This document shows positions 1 to 6,327 of a DNA stretch of 64,000 nucleotides, one piece after another (within the stretch, counting starts at the first letter, position 1; every line of letters starts with the position of its first letter). Source of the DNA: CAVVYV01 sp963752585. Its GTDB lineage: Bacteria; Actinomycetota; Thermoleophilia; Solirubrobacterales; 70-9. The position numbers were made by a program, and so were the translations under genes. Location of the stretch: NCBI GenBank assembly GCA_963752585.1, contig CAVVYV010000004.1, positions 682,001-746,000 of the forward strand, in the 5' to 3' direction. The notes below the pieces were generated by a model. That model saw only the letters and a program-made list of their open reading frames with translations. It had not been told where the DNA came from and searched no databases.

Positions 1-472
1 TCTCCTCGTAAGCGAGCGCTCCTCGGATGTCGTCCTCCGAGAATCCGTTCTCGCGCATGTGATCCGCGGTCCGATCGTCATCGAGGAACTGCGCGAAAGA
101 GGTCCCGTCGGGGAACGGGCACCAGAGGTTGGGGTCGGCCGGGGTGACCCGATAGCCGCGGGCGGGCAGGTCGAGCTCCTCGATCACCAGCCCGTCCAGC
201 AGGCCTACGACGTACGCGCATGGGCTGACCACGTAGCGACGCTCGTCCTCGAACGGCTGCTCCAGGGTGCAGGCGCCGCCGAGCCGCTCCCGGCGCTCGA
301 GCACCAGCACCGACTGGCCCGCGCGGGCCAGATAGGCGGCGGCGGTGAGCCCGTTGTGTCCGCCGCCGACCACGACCGCGTCCCAGTCGCGCGCCGCGAG
401 CTCGGGGATCGGGGCCGGCAGCCCGACTCGCCCAAGCGCCGCGCTGACATCGCCGGTCTCCGTACCGGACAT
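1..472 (-). CDS. Phytoene dehydrogenase-like FAD oxidoreductase, 3' end off the window
   Basis: Translating the minus strand from the ATG at 472 gives an open frame to the window edge, so only the N-terminal 157 residues are present. An FAD/NAD-binding Rossmann motif (VVVGGGHNGLTAAAYLA) starts near residue 34 and is followed by the ERRERLGG segment, the pattern of the phytoene desaturase/NAD(P)-binding amine oxidase superfamily. The family oxidises or isomerises hydrophobic polyene or related substrates, but the substrate here cannot be named because the C-terminal half is missing. Carotenoid-related, retinol-saturase-like and uncharacterised NAD(P)/FAD oxidoreductases all fit. The fold is secure and the exact role is not. 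Confidence 0.75.
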   Translation of the reverse strand, partial: MSGTETGDVSAALGRVGLPAPIPELAARDWDAVVVGGGHNGLTAAAYLARAGQSVLVLERRERLGGACTLEQPFEDERRYVVSPCAYVVGLLDGLVIEELDLPARGYRVTPADPNLWCPFPDGTSFAQFLDDDRTADHMRENGFSEDDIRGALAYEE

Positions 473-551
473 GCCCGCAGCGTACTCAGGCGGCGAGCCC
501 GTCACCGAGCGCTCGCGCTAGCCGCGGGTCGCACTTTGTAGCCTTCGGCCG

Positions 552-809
552 ATGAACGACAACCAGACACTCACCTGTCCCAAGTGCGGAAGCGAGATGC
601 GCAGTTACGAGCGCAACGGCGTCGTCGTCGACCAGTGCACCGGCTGCCGGGGCATCTTCCTCGATCGCGGCGAGCTCGAGCGCCTCGTCGACGCCGAGGG
701 CGCCCACTACGAGCGGGAATACGCCAAGGACTCCGACGAGCGCGACCGCCCGAAGAAAAAGAGCAGGAAGCGAAGCTTCCTCGAGAACCTGATGGAGGGC
801 GGCGAGTGA
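552..809 (+). CDS. Small zf-TFIIB-type zinc-ribbon protein
   Basis: This is an 85-residue protein. The first 50 residues hold two zinc knuckles, C9-x2-C12 and C29-x2-C32, followed by FLDRGELERL, the signature of the bacterial zf-TFIIB (transcription factor zinc-finger) domain. The rest is a charged, lysine/arginine-rich tail (DERDRPKKKSRKR) that could bind nucleic acid or be disordered. Proteins of this type are widespread and mostly uncharacterised, so no function can be assigned beyond structural zinc binding. It stands alone, between a divergent FAD oxidoreductase and a convergent hydrolase. Confidence 0.8.
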   Translation: MNDNQTLTCPKCGSEMRSYERNGVVVDQCTGCRGIFLDRGELERLVDAEGAHYEREYAKDSDERDRPKKKSRKRSFLENLMEGGE

Positions 810-851
810 CGAGGATCGGCACAGCGGGCCCGCGATCAGGGGGAGGGTGCC

Positions 852-1730
852 TCAGGCGCTGGCCACCCTCGCCCGAGCTTCGTCGACGGCGTCGAGACCA
901 CCCTCGAGGAAGCCCAGGAAGAGCGGATTGAGCACCTCGGGATGCGTCCACCCGATGTTGTGCGGACCGCCCTCAACCGGGACCACCTTCACGTCGTCGA
1001 TCAGGTCCGGGAGCCGGCCGGCGGTCGAGTCGAAGGGCAGGATCCGGTCCTCGGTGCCGTGGACGACGAGCATCGGGACGTCGATCTTCGGCAGGTCATC
1101 GCGGAAATCCGTGAGCCAGTTGTCGACGCAGGCGTAGCTCGAGTAGGCCGAGCCCATGCAGGCGACGTTGAAGCTCGCCTGCCAGGCCTGGTCGCTGATC
1201 CGGTCGGGAGCGAGCTTGTCGACGTTGTAGAAGTCGTCGAGGAACTGCTTGAACCAGGCATAGCGATCCTTGATCGCCGCCTCCTTGATGCCCTCGAAGA
1301 CCGAGCCATCGACCCCTTCCGGGTTGTCGTCCGTCTTCAACAGGAAGGGCGGAATCGCCCCGAACATCACCGCCTTCTCGACCCGGTCCGAGCCGAAGGT
1401 GCCCAGGTAGCGGGCCACCTCGCCGGTGCCCATCGAGAACCCGGCCAGGACGATGTCGCTGAGCTCGAGCTGCTCCAGCAGCTCGTTCAGGTCCGCTGCA
1501 TAGGTGTCGTAGTCGATGCCGGTGGTGGGCTGGCTCGACTGGCCCCAGCCGCGGCGGTCGTAGGCGATCACGCGGTAGCCGGCGTCGAGCAGCGCCTTCG
1601 TCTGCTTCTCCCAGGAATGGCCGTTGAGCGGATAGCCGTGGATGAGCACCACCGGCTGACCTGAGCCGAGGTCCTCGTAATAGATCCCGATGGAGGTCGA
1701 GTTCTCCTGACCTACCTTGATCGTTCCCAT
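852..1730 (-). CDS. Alpha/beta hydrolase of the non-heme chloroperoxidase type
   Basis: From the ATG at 1730 the protein has 292 residues, the usual length for cofactor-free haloperoxidase/esterase relatives. The start is chosen because AAGGAGGA lies just upstream and the family N-terminus follows directly. The oxyanion-hole HGYPLNG segment is at about 31-37, the nucleophile elbow GFSMGTGE places Ser99, and the likely acid and base are Asp228 (HGTEDRI) and His257 (GGPHNIGW). The SMGTGEVARY elbow is characteristic of the chloroperoxidase-like branch. In vivo such proteins usually act as esterases or perhydrolases, and halogenation is not implied. A sigma70-like promoter lies about 100 bases upstream. 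Confidence 0.85.
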   Translation of the reverse strand: MGTIKVGQENSTSIGIYYEDLGSGQPVVLIHGYPLNGHSWEKQTKALLDAGYRVIAYDRRGWGQSSQPTTGIDYDTYAADLNELLEQLELSDIVLAGFSMGTGEVARYLGTFGSDRVEKAVMFGAIPPFLLKTDDNPEGVDGSVFEGIKEAAIKDRYAWFKQFLDDFYNVDKLAPDRISDQAWQASFNVACMGSAYSSYACVDNWLTDFRDDLPKIDVPMLVVHGTEDRILPFDSTAGRLPDLIDDVKVVPVEGGPHNIGWTHPEVLNPLFLGFLEGGLDAVDEARARVASA

Positions 1731-1831
1731 GGCACTCCTCCTTGTTCGTGCAGAAGCGACGGTCGAGAGGGGTGCCTGCCCGTGATCAACCGGACCCGAC
1801 CTATCTGTCTTGAATTCGCGCTGGTTGGGTG

Positions 1832-1859
1832 AACATACATCCGCAGGTTGGAAAGTCAA
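1832..1859 (-). promoter_or_regulatory. Putative sigma70-type promoter for the hydrolase
   Basis: Read on the minus strand, TTGACT (1859-1854) and TATGTT (1837-1832) are separated by 16 bases. They face the hydrolase start at 1730 and leave a leader of roughly 95 bases. The match is by eye only. Confidence 0.45.
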
Positions 1860-1918
1860 CCCGACATGGTCGATGCCACGCGGCTCTCCAGCGTTATCTT
1901 CCGGCGAGCCCAGCTCAG

Positions 1919-2004
1919 TGCGCCTGAGAGGAGTCGAACCTCCACGACCCGTGAGGGTCACAAGGCCCTCAACCTTGCGCGTCTACCAGTTCCGCCACAG
2001 GCGC
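1919..2004 (-). tRNA. tRNA-Leu (anticodon GAG)
   Basis: On the minus strand an 86-base class II tRNA can be folded. The acceptor arms GCGCCTG (2004-1998) and CAGGCGC (1926-1920) pair, followed by discriminator A. The anticodon stem CAAGG/CCTTG encloses the loop TTGAGGG, giving anticodon GAG. A long variable arm (ACCC...GGGT) and a T arm GGAGGTTCGACTCC are present, as expected for leucine tRNA. No CCA is encoded. Confidence 0.95.
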
Positions 2005-2059
2005 GTACCGCGGTGATTCTAGTGCCAGCCTGAAATCCTCCGCCCCGGATGTGGAGGCC

Positions 2060-2088
2060 TTGAAACCGTCCGCCGAGCGCGCTACTCT
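2060..2088 (+). promoter_or_regulatory. lexA promoter
   Basis: TTGAAA (2060-2065) and TACTCT (2083-2088) are spaced by 17 bases. The LexA box begins 3 bases after the -10 element, so bound repressor would cover the transcription start. The same TACTCT hexamer sits just upstream of the rnpB 5' end. Confidence 0.65.
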
Positions 2089-2090
2089 CA

Positions 2091-2104
2091 CGAACGTGTG
2101 TTCG
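2091..2104 (+). promoter_or_regulatory. SOS box (LexA operator) upstream of lexA
   Basis: CGAACGTGTGTTCG is a perfect match to the Gram-positive/actinobacterial LexA box pattern GAAC-N4-GTTC with the flanking C and G. It lies about 50 bases upstream of the lexA start and directly after the -10 hexamer, which indicates autorepression relieved by DNA damage. Confidence 0.92.
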
Positions 2105-2153
2105 CCCAACGACAACATCGCTCAACGCAGGTGAGAGCCGGGAGGGAACGGGG

Positions 2154-2759
2154 ATGGACCTGACCAAGCGCCAGCGGGAGATCTTCGACTACATCAGCCG
2201 GTATCTGACCCGGCACGGCTACCCGCCGACCGTCCGCGAGATTGGCAAGGCGGTCGGACTGCACTCTTCCTCGACCGTGCACGCGCACCTGGCGAAGCTC
2301 GAGAGCATCGGCGTCCTCAAGCGCGACCCCTCGAAGCCTCGGGCGATCGAGGTCCTGGTCGAGCGCGCGAAGCGCGCGATCAAGCCCTCGGGCCTGCCTC
2401 TGGTCGGCCAGGTCGCGGCCGGCGAGCCGCTCCTGGCGGAGGAGAACATCGAGGACTACATGCAGATCCCGTCTGCGATCGGCGACGAGGACGGCGACTA
2501 CATCCTCCGGGTCCGTGGCGAGAGCATGAAGGACGCCGGCATCCTTGAGGGCGACTACGTCGTCGTCCGTCCCTCGGACACCGCCCGCAACGGCGAGATC
2601 GTCGTCGCCCTCCTCGGCGAGGAGGCGACGGTGAAGCGCTACTTCAAGGAGAAGGACCACATCCGGCTCCAGCCGGAGAACAAGAGCATGAAGCCACTTC
2701 GCAGCCGCGACGCCCGGATTCTCGGGAACGTCGTCGGCGTCTTCCGGAGGGTCTCGTGA
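2154..2759 (+). CDS. lexA: LexA repressor
   Basis: This 201-residue transcriptional repressor of the SOS regulon has the standard length. The N-terminal winged helix-turn-helix (about 1-65) contains YPPTVREIGKAVGL and the recognition helix SSTVHAHLAKLE. The C-terminal S24 peptidase domain has the self-cleavage site Ala89-Gly90 (VAAGEP), nucleophile Ser124 (RGESM) and general base Lys161 (EATVKRY). RecA filaments on single-stranded DNA would trigger autocleavage. A GGGAGGG ribosome site precedes the ATG. Its own promoter carries a perfect LexA box at 2091-2104. The stop codon overlaps the GTG of the next gene (GTGA), so the two are probably cotranscribed and translationally coupled. Confidence 0.98.
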   Translation: MDLTKRQREIFDYISRYLTRHGYPPTVREIGKAVGLHSSSTVHAHLAKLESIGVLKRDPSKPRAIEVLVERAKRAIKPSGLPLVGQVAAGEPLLAEENIEDYMQIPSAIGDEDGDYILRVRGESMKDAGILEGDYVVVRPSDTARNGEIVVALLGEEATVKRYFKEKDHIRLQPENKSMKPLRSRDARILGNVVGVFRRVS

Positions 2760-2971
2760 GCGCAGTTGCGACCGAGACCGCGGCCGCCGTCGGGCGGCCG
2801 CACCGAGAGGGCAGCTCGCAGCGGTTGTTCGAGCCATCGGAGGTGACGCTCGAGGACGTCGTCCTCGGCGCCTGGGAGGCCTTGCGTCGCGATGGCCGTG
2901 CGGACTGCCCGGTCTGCAGTGGAGAGCTCGAGTCGGCGGGTTGCAAGACCTGCGGCTCGCAGCTCTCCTAG
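2756..2971 (+). CDS. Small zinc-ribbon protein coupled to lexA
   Basis: This 71-residue protein begins at a GTG that overlaps the lexA stop by four bases, so it should share the SOS-controlled transcript. The C-terminal third has two cysteine pairs, C51-x2-C54 (CPVC) and C63-x2-C66 (CKTC), typical of a rubredoxin-type zinc ribbon. The middle (LEDVVLGAWEALRRDG) looks helical. I do not recognise the family. Its position suggests an accessory role in the DNA damage response or simply polar placement. The last bases run into the rnpB promoter region. Confidence 0.7.
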   Translation: MSAVATETAAAVGRPHREGSSQRLFEPSEVTLEDVVLGAWEALRRDGRADCPVCSGELESAGCKTCGSQLS

Positions 2972-2991
2972 CTGCAGCTACTCTTAGCTCT

Positions 2992-3315
2992 GCGAGCTAG
3001 GCAGTCGCGGAGGTGTATGCCTTCGAGGAAAGTCCGGACACCAAAGGGCGAGGGCGGTGGGTAACGCCCACCCGGGGAAACCCGCGGGAAAGTGCCACAG
3101 AGAGCAGACGGCCGATGGCGCGGCCACACGTGAGTCGCGCACAGGCAAAGGTGAAAGGGTGCGGTAAGAGCGCACCGGCGCCGCGGTGACGAGGCGCGCA
3201 CGGCAAACCCCGCCCGGTGCAAGGCCAAGCAGGACCGTCGACCCAGCCCGGCGAGGTCCAGGTGGGCCGCATAGATAGATGGCTGTCCCCGACAGGATCC
3301 GGCTTACAGGCTCGC
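2992..3315 (+). ncRNA. rnpB: RNase P RNA, bacterial type A
   Basis: The catalytic RNA that matures tRNA 5' ends. Conserved blocks are present in order: GAGGAAAGTCCGGACACC near 3023 (P4 and J regions), ACAGAGAGCAGACGGCC near 3098, GGTAAGAGCGCACC near 3162, and ATAGATAGATGGC followed by GACAGGATCCGGCTTACAGG near the 3' end. The 5' GCGAG (2992-2996) pairs with CTCGC (3311-3315) to close helix P1, which fixes the boundaries to within a few bases. A TACTCT -10 element is at 2979-2984 and a strong terminator follows. Confidence 0.95.
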
Positions 3316-3322
3316 TACGGAG

Positions 3323-3349
3323 GAGGCCCCGCAAGGGGCCTCTTCTATT
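3323..3349 (+). terminator. Rho-independent terminator of rnpB
   Basis: GAGGCCCC (3323-3330) pairs perfectly with GGGGCCTC (3335-3342) around a GCAA tetraloop and is followed by the T-rich TTCTATT. It overlaps the stop codon of the convergent methyltransferase gene. Confidence 0.85.
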
Positions 3350-4013
3350 CGGCGCGGTCCATCGGCCTGCGGAAGATGCCCGTCTCGCATGCCTCCGGCC
3401 AGCCGTCCTTGATGCCGACGAAGCGCCTCTCCTTCCAGCCGGCGAGCAGCTCCTGCGCCTTCGCGTAGCCGGGACGGTCCGAGTCGTCGAGCAGCAGGTA
3501 CCCGCCCGGCCGCACCTTCTTCATTGCCGGCCGTAGGCAATCGATCCTGGTGACCGTCGGCGCCTCCAGGAAGTCCACGACCACGAGGTCGAACGCCGCG
3601 TCGGGAAGCCGGGGGACGGCCTCCGGCAGCGCCTCCACCGCCGCGACCCGGAGCTCGGCGTGGTCGAGCCCGAGCTCGTCCAGCCTGCCGCGCGTCCACT
3701 CCGCCCAGAATTGGTTGTCCTCGAGGCTGAGCACCGATCCCGCGCGCGCAGCGAACCACGGCGTCGAGCGGCCGGCACCGAGCTCGAGGATCGACCAGTC
3801 GCGGCGGATCCGCCGGCGCAGCCAGCCGATCGCCGACGGCACAATCCAGGGGCGCTCGGGGGTAACCCCGCGCCGGGCCAGCCACCAGGCGGCCGGATAG
3901 CGAAGCCACGCCGAGAGCGGCATCGGCCCACGGGCGGTGTGGAAGCGCCCGGCCCTTGTCCCGGGATCGTGTGGCCCCCGGGCGGCGACGCTCACGAGTC
4001 CTTCGGTGGCCAT
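3345..4013 (-). CDS. Class I SAM-dependent methyltransferase-like protein
   Basis: This 222-residue protein has a SAM-binding motif I (LELGAGRSTPWFA, about 96-108), an acidic motif II (LSLEDNQ) and a motif IV/post-I region (FDLVVVDF), the layout of small class I methyltransferases. The LEDNxFWxxW and DSDRPGY motifs resemble a group found next to glycosyl or fatty-acyl genes, but no substrate can be named. The ATG at 4013 overlaps the upstream SDR stop by 22 bases; an alternative start at 3923 would shorten it to about 193 residues but lacks a ribosome site. It is probably cotranscribed with the SDR. Confidence 0.7.
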   Translation of the reverse strand: MATEGLVSVAARGPHDPGTRAGRFHTARGPMPLSAWLRYPAAWWLARRGVTPERPWIVPSAIGWLRRRIRRDWSILELGAGRSTPWFAARAGSVLSLEDNQFWAEWTRGRLDELGLDHAELRVAAVEALPEAVPRLPDAAFDLVVVDFLEAPTVTRIDCLRPAMKKVRPGGYLLLDDSDRPGYAKAQELLAGWKERRFVGIKDGWPEACETGIFRRPMDRAE

Positions 4014-4828
4014 TTGCCCGCCTCGACCTTCCGCTTGAAGCGGGCTTGGCGGCGGCGGGCGTCTCGCATCAGCAGCGGTGTGAGTCGAACGGCGAGATCG
4101 GGATGGCGGTCGAAGAAGCGGGTGAAGGCACCGCGCCAGCGGGGGATCGCGATCACCGCCCTCGGCCGCTCCAGCAGACCCTCGATTCGCTCGGCCACCT
4201 GGTCGGGCATCAGCATCACCCCGGAGAATGAGAGCGCGTCGTTGGGATCGTCGAGCTTGTCGGTGATCATCGGCGTCCAGACGCCGTCGGGGCAGACCGC
4301 CGACAGGTGGATCCCGTCGATCCCCGACCGACGAAGGTCGGCGAGGGTGCCGAGGGTGAAGGCGATCGCGGCGTGCTTGCTCGCCGCGTACGAGGCCACC
4401 CCGGGGACGGCGGCCAGGCCCGCGAGCGAGACGACGTTGATCACGTGGCCGTGACCCCGCTCGCGCATCCGCTCGATCGCCGCGATCGTGCCGTTGAAGG
4501 TGCCGACCGCGTTCACCTCGAGCATCCTCCGGTGAACCTCGGGCTCCTGCTCGTGGGCGAACCCGGTGAAGAGGATGCCGGCGTTGTTGACCCAGACGTC
4601 GAGCGAGCCCGCGCGCTCGACCACGTCATCGGCGGCGACCCGGCAGGCCTGGGCGTCGGTGACGTCTAGGGTCAGCGGCCAGGCCGAGCCGCCGATCCCC
4701 GCGGCCGCCCGCTCGGCGGCCTCGCCGTCGACATCGGTGACCGCGACCTCGAGGCCGCGGCCAGCCAGCCTCCGGGCGGTCGCCAGCCCGATTCCACCGC
4801 CCGCGCCTGTGACCAGGGCTCCAGAGAT
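3992..4828 (-). CDS. Short-chain dehydrogenase/reductase (no canonical start codon)
   Basis: This is a classical SDR of about 278 residues that reduces or oxidises a hydroxyl or keto group with NAD(P)(H). The cofactor motif TGAGGGIG is at the extreme N-terminus. NNAG, the catalytic Ser (NVVSLAG) and YAASKHA (Tyr-x3-Lys) follow. The C-terminal stretch (LMPDQVAERIEGLLERPRAVI) is typical of SDRs of the SAF4/DltE-like group. The Rossmann motif is in frame only upstream of the first GTG (4624), and between it and an in-frame TAA there is no ATG, GTG or TTG. I place the start provisionally at an ATC (4828). A lost base in the C6 run next to it is the alternative. Confidence 0.75.
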   Translation of the reverse strand: MSGALVTGAGGGIGLATARRLAGRGLEVAVTDVDGEAAERAAAGIGGSAWPLTLDVTDAQACRVAADDVVERAGSLDVWVNNAGILFTGFAHEQEPEVHRRMLEVNAVGTFNGTIAAIERMRERGHGHVINVVSLAGLAAVPGVASYAASKHAAIAFTLGTLADLRRSGIDGIHLSAVCPDGVWTPMITDKLDDPNDALSFSGVMLMPDQVAERIEGLLERPRAVIAIPRWRGAFTRFFDRHPDLAVRLTPLLMRDARRRQARFKRKVEAGKWPPKDS

Positions 4829-4961
4829 GGGGGGAGGATATGCCGCCCCCGAGCCGAAGGTCCGTGGGCGGGTCGTTTCGCGGCAAAGGTTCGGAGGTGA
4901 ACGTTCCGAAGCGAGAACTGGCGGAAGGGTTGTGAGGGTCTGTTAGCATGCCGCCCTCACT

Positions 4962-5092
4962 TCCGCTGAATCTCCACCCACGGAAAAGGGTCGGAGAGCG
5001 GGGGACCCAATGTTGGGGCGAATCGTGGTCACTGCCACGTAGCGCGATCTTTCAGCGCGAGCCCGTCAGCTAACCCCGTAAGCCACGAAAGA
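4962..5092 (+). ncRNA. Cyclic-di-AMP riboswitch (ydaO/yuaA class)
   Basis: The leader of the next gene contains the conserved ydaO/yuaA blocks in order: CGCTGAATCTCC near 4963, GAGCGGGGGACCCAA near 4996, TTGGGGCGAATCG near 5012, and GCCCGTCAGCTAAC followed by CGTAAGC (5061-5083). In this class c-di-AMP binding usually turns expression off. In actinobacteria it commonly precedes cell-wall remodelling genes, as here. The outer boundaries are approximate. Confidence 0.9.
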
Positions 5093-5099
5093 GGAAGGG

Positions 5100-5552
5100 T
5101 TGACGCTGAGCACGAAAAGTCGCGCTGTGGTTGCCGGACTCTCCTGCCTGGCTCTGTTGGCGGGGAGCGCCTCGTTCGCGCAGGCGCAGACGGGTGGGAC
5201 GCCGGGCGGCACCGAGCCGCCCCCGACGACGATGCCGCCGCCCAGCGGAGGCACCAGCTGGACCACCTACAAGGCTGCCACCTGGTACGGCCCGGGCTTC
5301 TGGAACGAGCCCACCGCCTGCGGGATCGTCCTCGCGCCGACCGTGATCGGCGCCGCGCACCGGAAGCTCCCCTGCGGCACTCAGGTCACCTTCAGCTACA
5401 ACGGCGCCAGCATCACGGGCACCGTGATTGACCGGGGGCCCTATCAGAGGGGCTACGCCTGGGACCTGACCAAGAAGACGGCGAAGCGGATCGGCTTCCT
5501 CGCCGTCGGCTCAGGCCCCATCCAGGCGACCGTCACCCCGCCGGCTTCCTAG
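5100..5552 (+). CDS. Secreted RlpA-like double-psi beta-barrel protein
   Basis: This 150-residue exported protein has a signal peptide (about 1-30, ending FAQAQ), a Pro/Gly/Thr-rich linker and a RlpA/3D-type double-psi beta-barrel domain. WYGPGFWNEPTACG, LPCGTQVTF, VIDRGPY and AWDLT are the conserved barrel strands, with the Asp of VIDRGPY at the position of the catalytic Asp of RlpA-type lytic transglycosylases. The start is a TTG placed 8 bases after GAGGAAGG. It follows a c-di-AMP riboswitch, which fits control of peptidoglycan remodelling by osmotic or wall-stress signalling. Enzymatic activity is inferred from family, not shown. Confidence 0.85.
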   Translation: MTLSTKSRAVVAGLSCLALLAGSASFAQAQTGGTPGGTEPPPTTMPPPSGGTSWTTYKAATWYGPGFWNEPTACGIVLAPTVIGAAHRKLPCGTQVTFSYNGASITGTVIDRGPYQRGYAWDLTKKTAKRIGFLAVGSGPIQATVTPPAS

Positions 5553-5555
5553 CCG

Positions 5556-5612
5556 CGGACCCCGGAACTCCGCCTCCGAGCTAAGCGGCGGAGCGCAGGA
5601 CCGCGGGGTCCG
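5556..5612. terminator. Nested inverted repeat between convergent genes
   Basis: An outer stem, CGGACCCCG (5556-5564) with CGGGGTCCG (5604-5612), encloses an inner stem, CTCCGCC (5568-5574) with GGCGGAG (5587-5593). It spans the gap between the RlpA-like gene and the convergent AhpD-like gene and overlaps the latter's 3' end. There is no T-run, so a bidirectional terminator is inferred from position. Confidence 0.5.
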
Positions 5613-6147
5613 AGCTCTCCAGCGGCAGCTCGGCCGCGGAAGCGATCAGGCTCTCGAACTCGGCCAGCGCCAGTTCGGTGACGGCCTCGAGAATCTCGTC
5701 GTCCGACCAGCCTGCCTCACGCGCTTCCTCGACCAGGTGATGGGGCGGGCGCTGATCGTGATCGAGGGTCTCCTCGAGCAGGGTGAGCAGCGCGGCCTCC
5801 TTCTCGTCCGAGGAGGTGAACTCGCGGGCGCGGGCGACCTCGTCGAGGCCGAGCCCGGCGGCCCGGGCGGTGCGGGCGTACTGGTTCAGGGTGTACGGAT
5901 CGTTGCGGCGCTCGGCGACCGCCAGCCCGATCCGCTCGCGGGTAGCGCGAGGGAGGACGCCGGAGTGGAGCTCGCTCCGGAAACGGGTGTAGGCGCGCAG
6001 GGCGGCGGGGGACTCGGCGAGGACGCCGAGGAACTTTGAGACGGCACCACCGGCGGTCTGGATGCTCTTGATCAGGGGAGCGCTCGCATCCGGGGCGGTG
6101 AGCTCGTCGTGGATGTGGAAACGGCTTACTTCGGTCTTCACTGTCAT
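5581..6147 (-). CDS. AhpD/carboxymuconolactone decarboxylase-like protein without the CxxC motif
   Basis: This 188-residue, largely helical protein has the AhpD-like core: LPRATRERIGLAVAERRNDPYTLNQYARTARAAGL, split here only for description, corresponds to the family segment that normally reads AVAERNxCxYCxxxH. In this copy the two redox cysteines and the following His are replaced (NDPYTLNQYA), so alkylhydroperoxidase activity is unlikely. The downstream helix (LTLLEETL...WSDDEILEAVTELALAEF) is also typical. It may be a sensory or structural homologue. An imperfectly understood inverted repeat lies in its upstream region, shared with glnA. Confidence 0.7.
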   Translation of the reverse strand: MTVKTEVSRFHIHDELTAPDASAPLIKSIQTAGGAVSKFLGVLAESPAALRAYTRFRSELHSGVLPRATRERIGLAVAERRNDPYTLNQYARTARAAGLGLDEVARAREFTSSDEKEAALLTLLEETLDHDQRPPHHLVEEAREAGWSDDEILEAVTELALAEFESLIASAAELPLESSDPAVLRSAA

Positions 6148-6198
6148 CTGGCGACTCTCTCGGCTGTTACAGAGGCTTTACTTTACTTTTAGCCTATT

Positions 6199-6215
6199 AC
6201 TTACGGGTCGTAAGT
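6199..6215. promoter_or_regulatory. Inverted repeat in the divergent glnA/AhpD-like intergenic region
   Basis: ACTTACG (6199-6205) and CGTAAGT (6209-6215) form a perfect 7-base dyad with a 3-base spacer. It sits in the unusually A/T-rich region between the divergent AhpD-like gene and glnA, so an operator for a dimeric regulator is likely. The regulator is unknown. Confidence 0.5.
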
Positions 6216-6327
6216 GTACAAGCTTCCCGCTCGTCTTGCTCTCTGGTACGAGCAGGGGCGGTGCGGGGATCTGTATGTACGACGAACGAGCGCCCCGTTT
6301 CTCGACGGCGCCGGTAGATTCCCGCCC

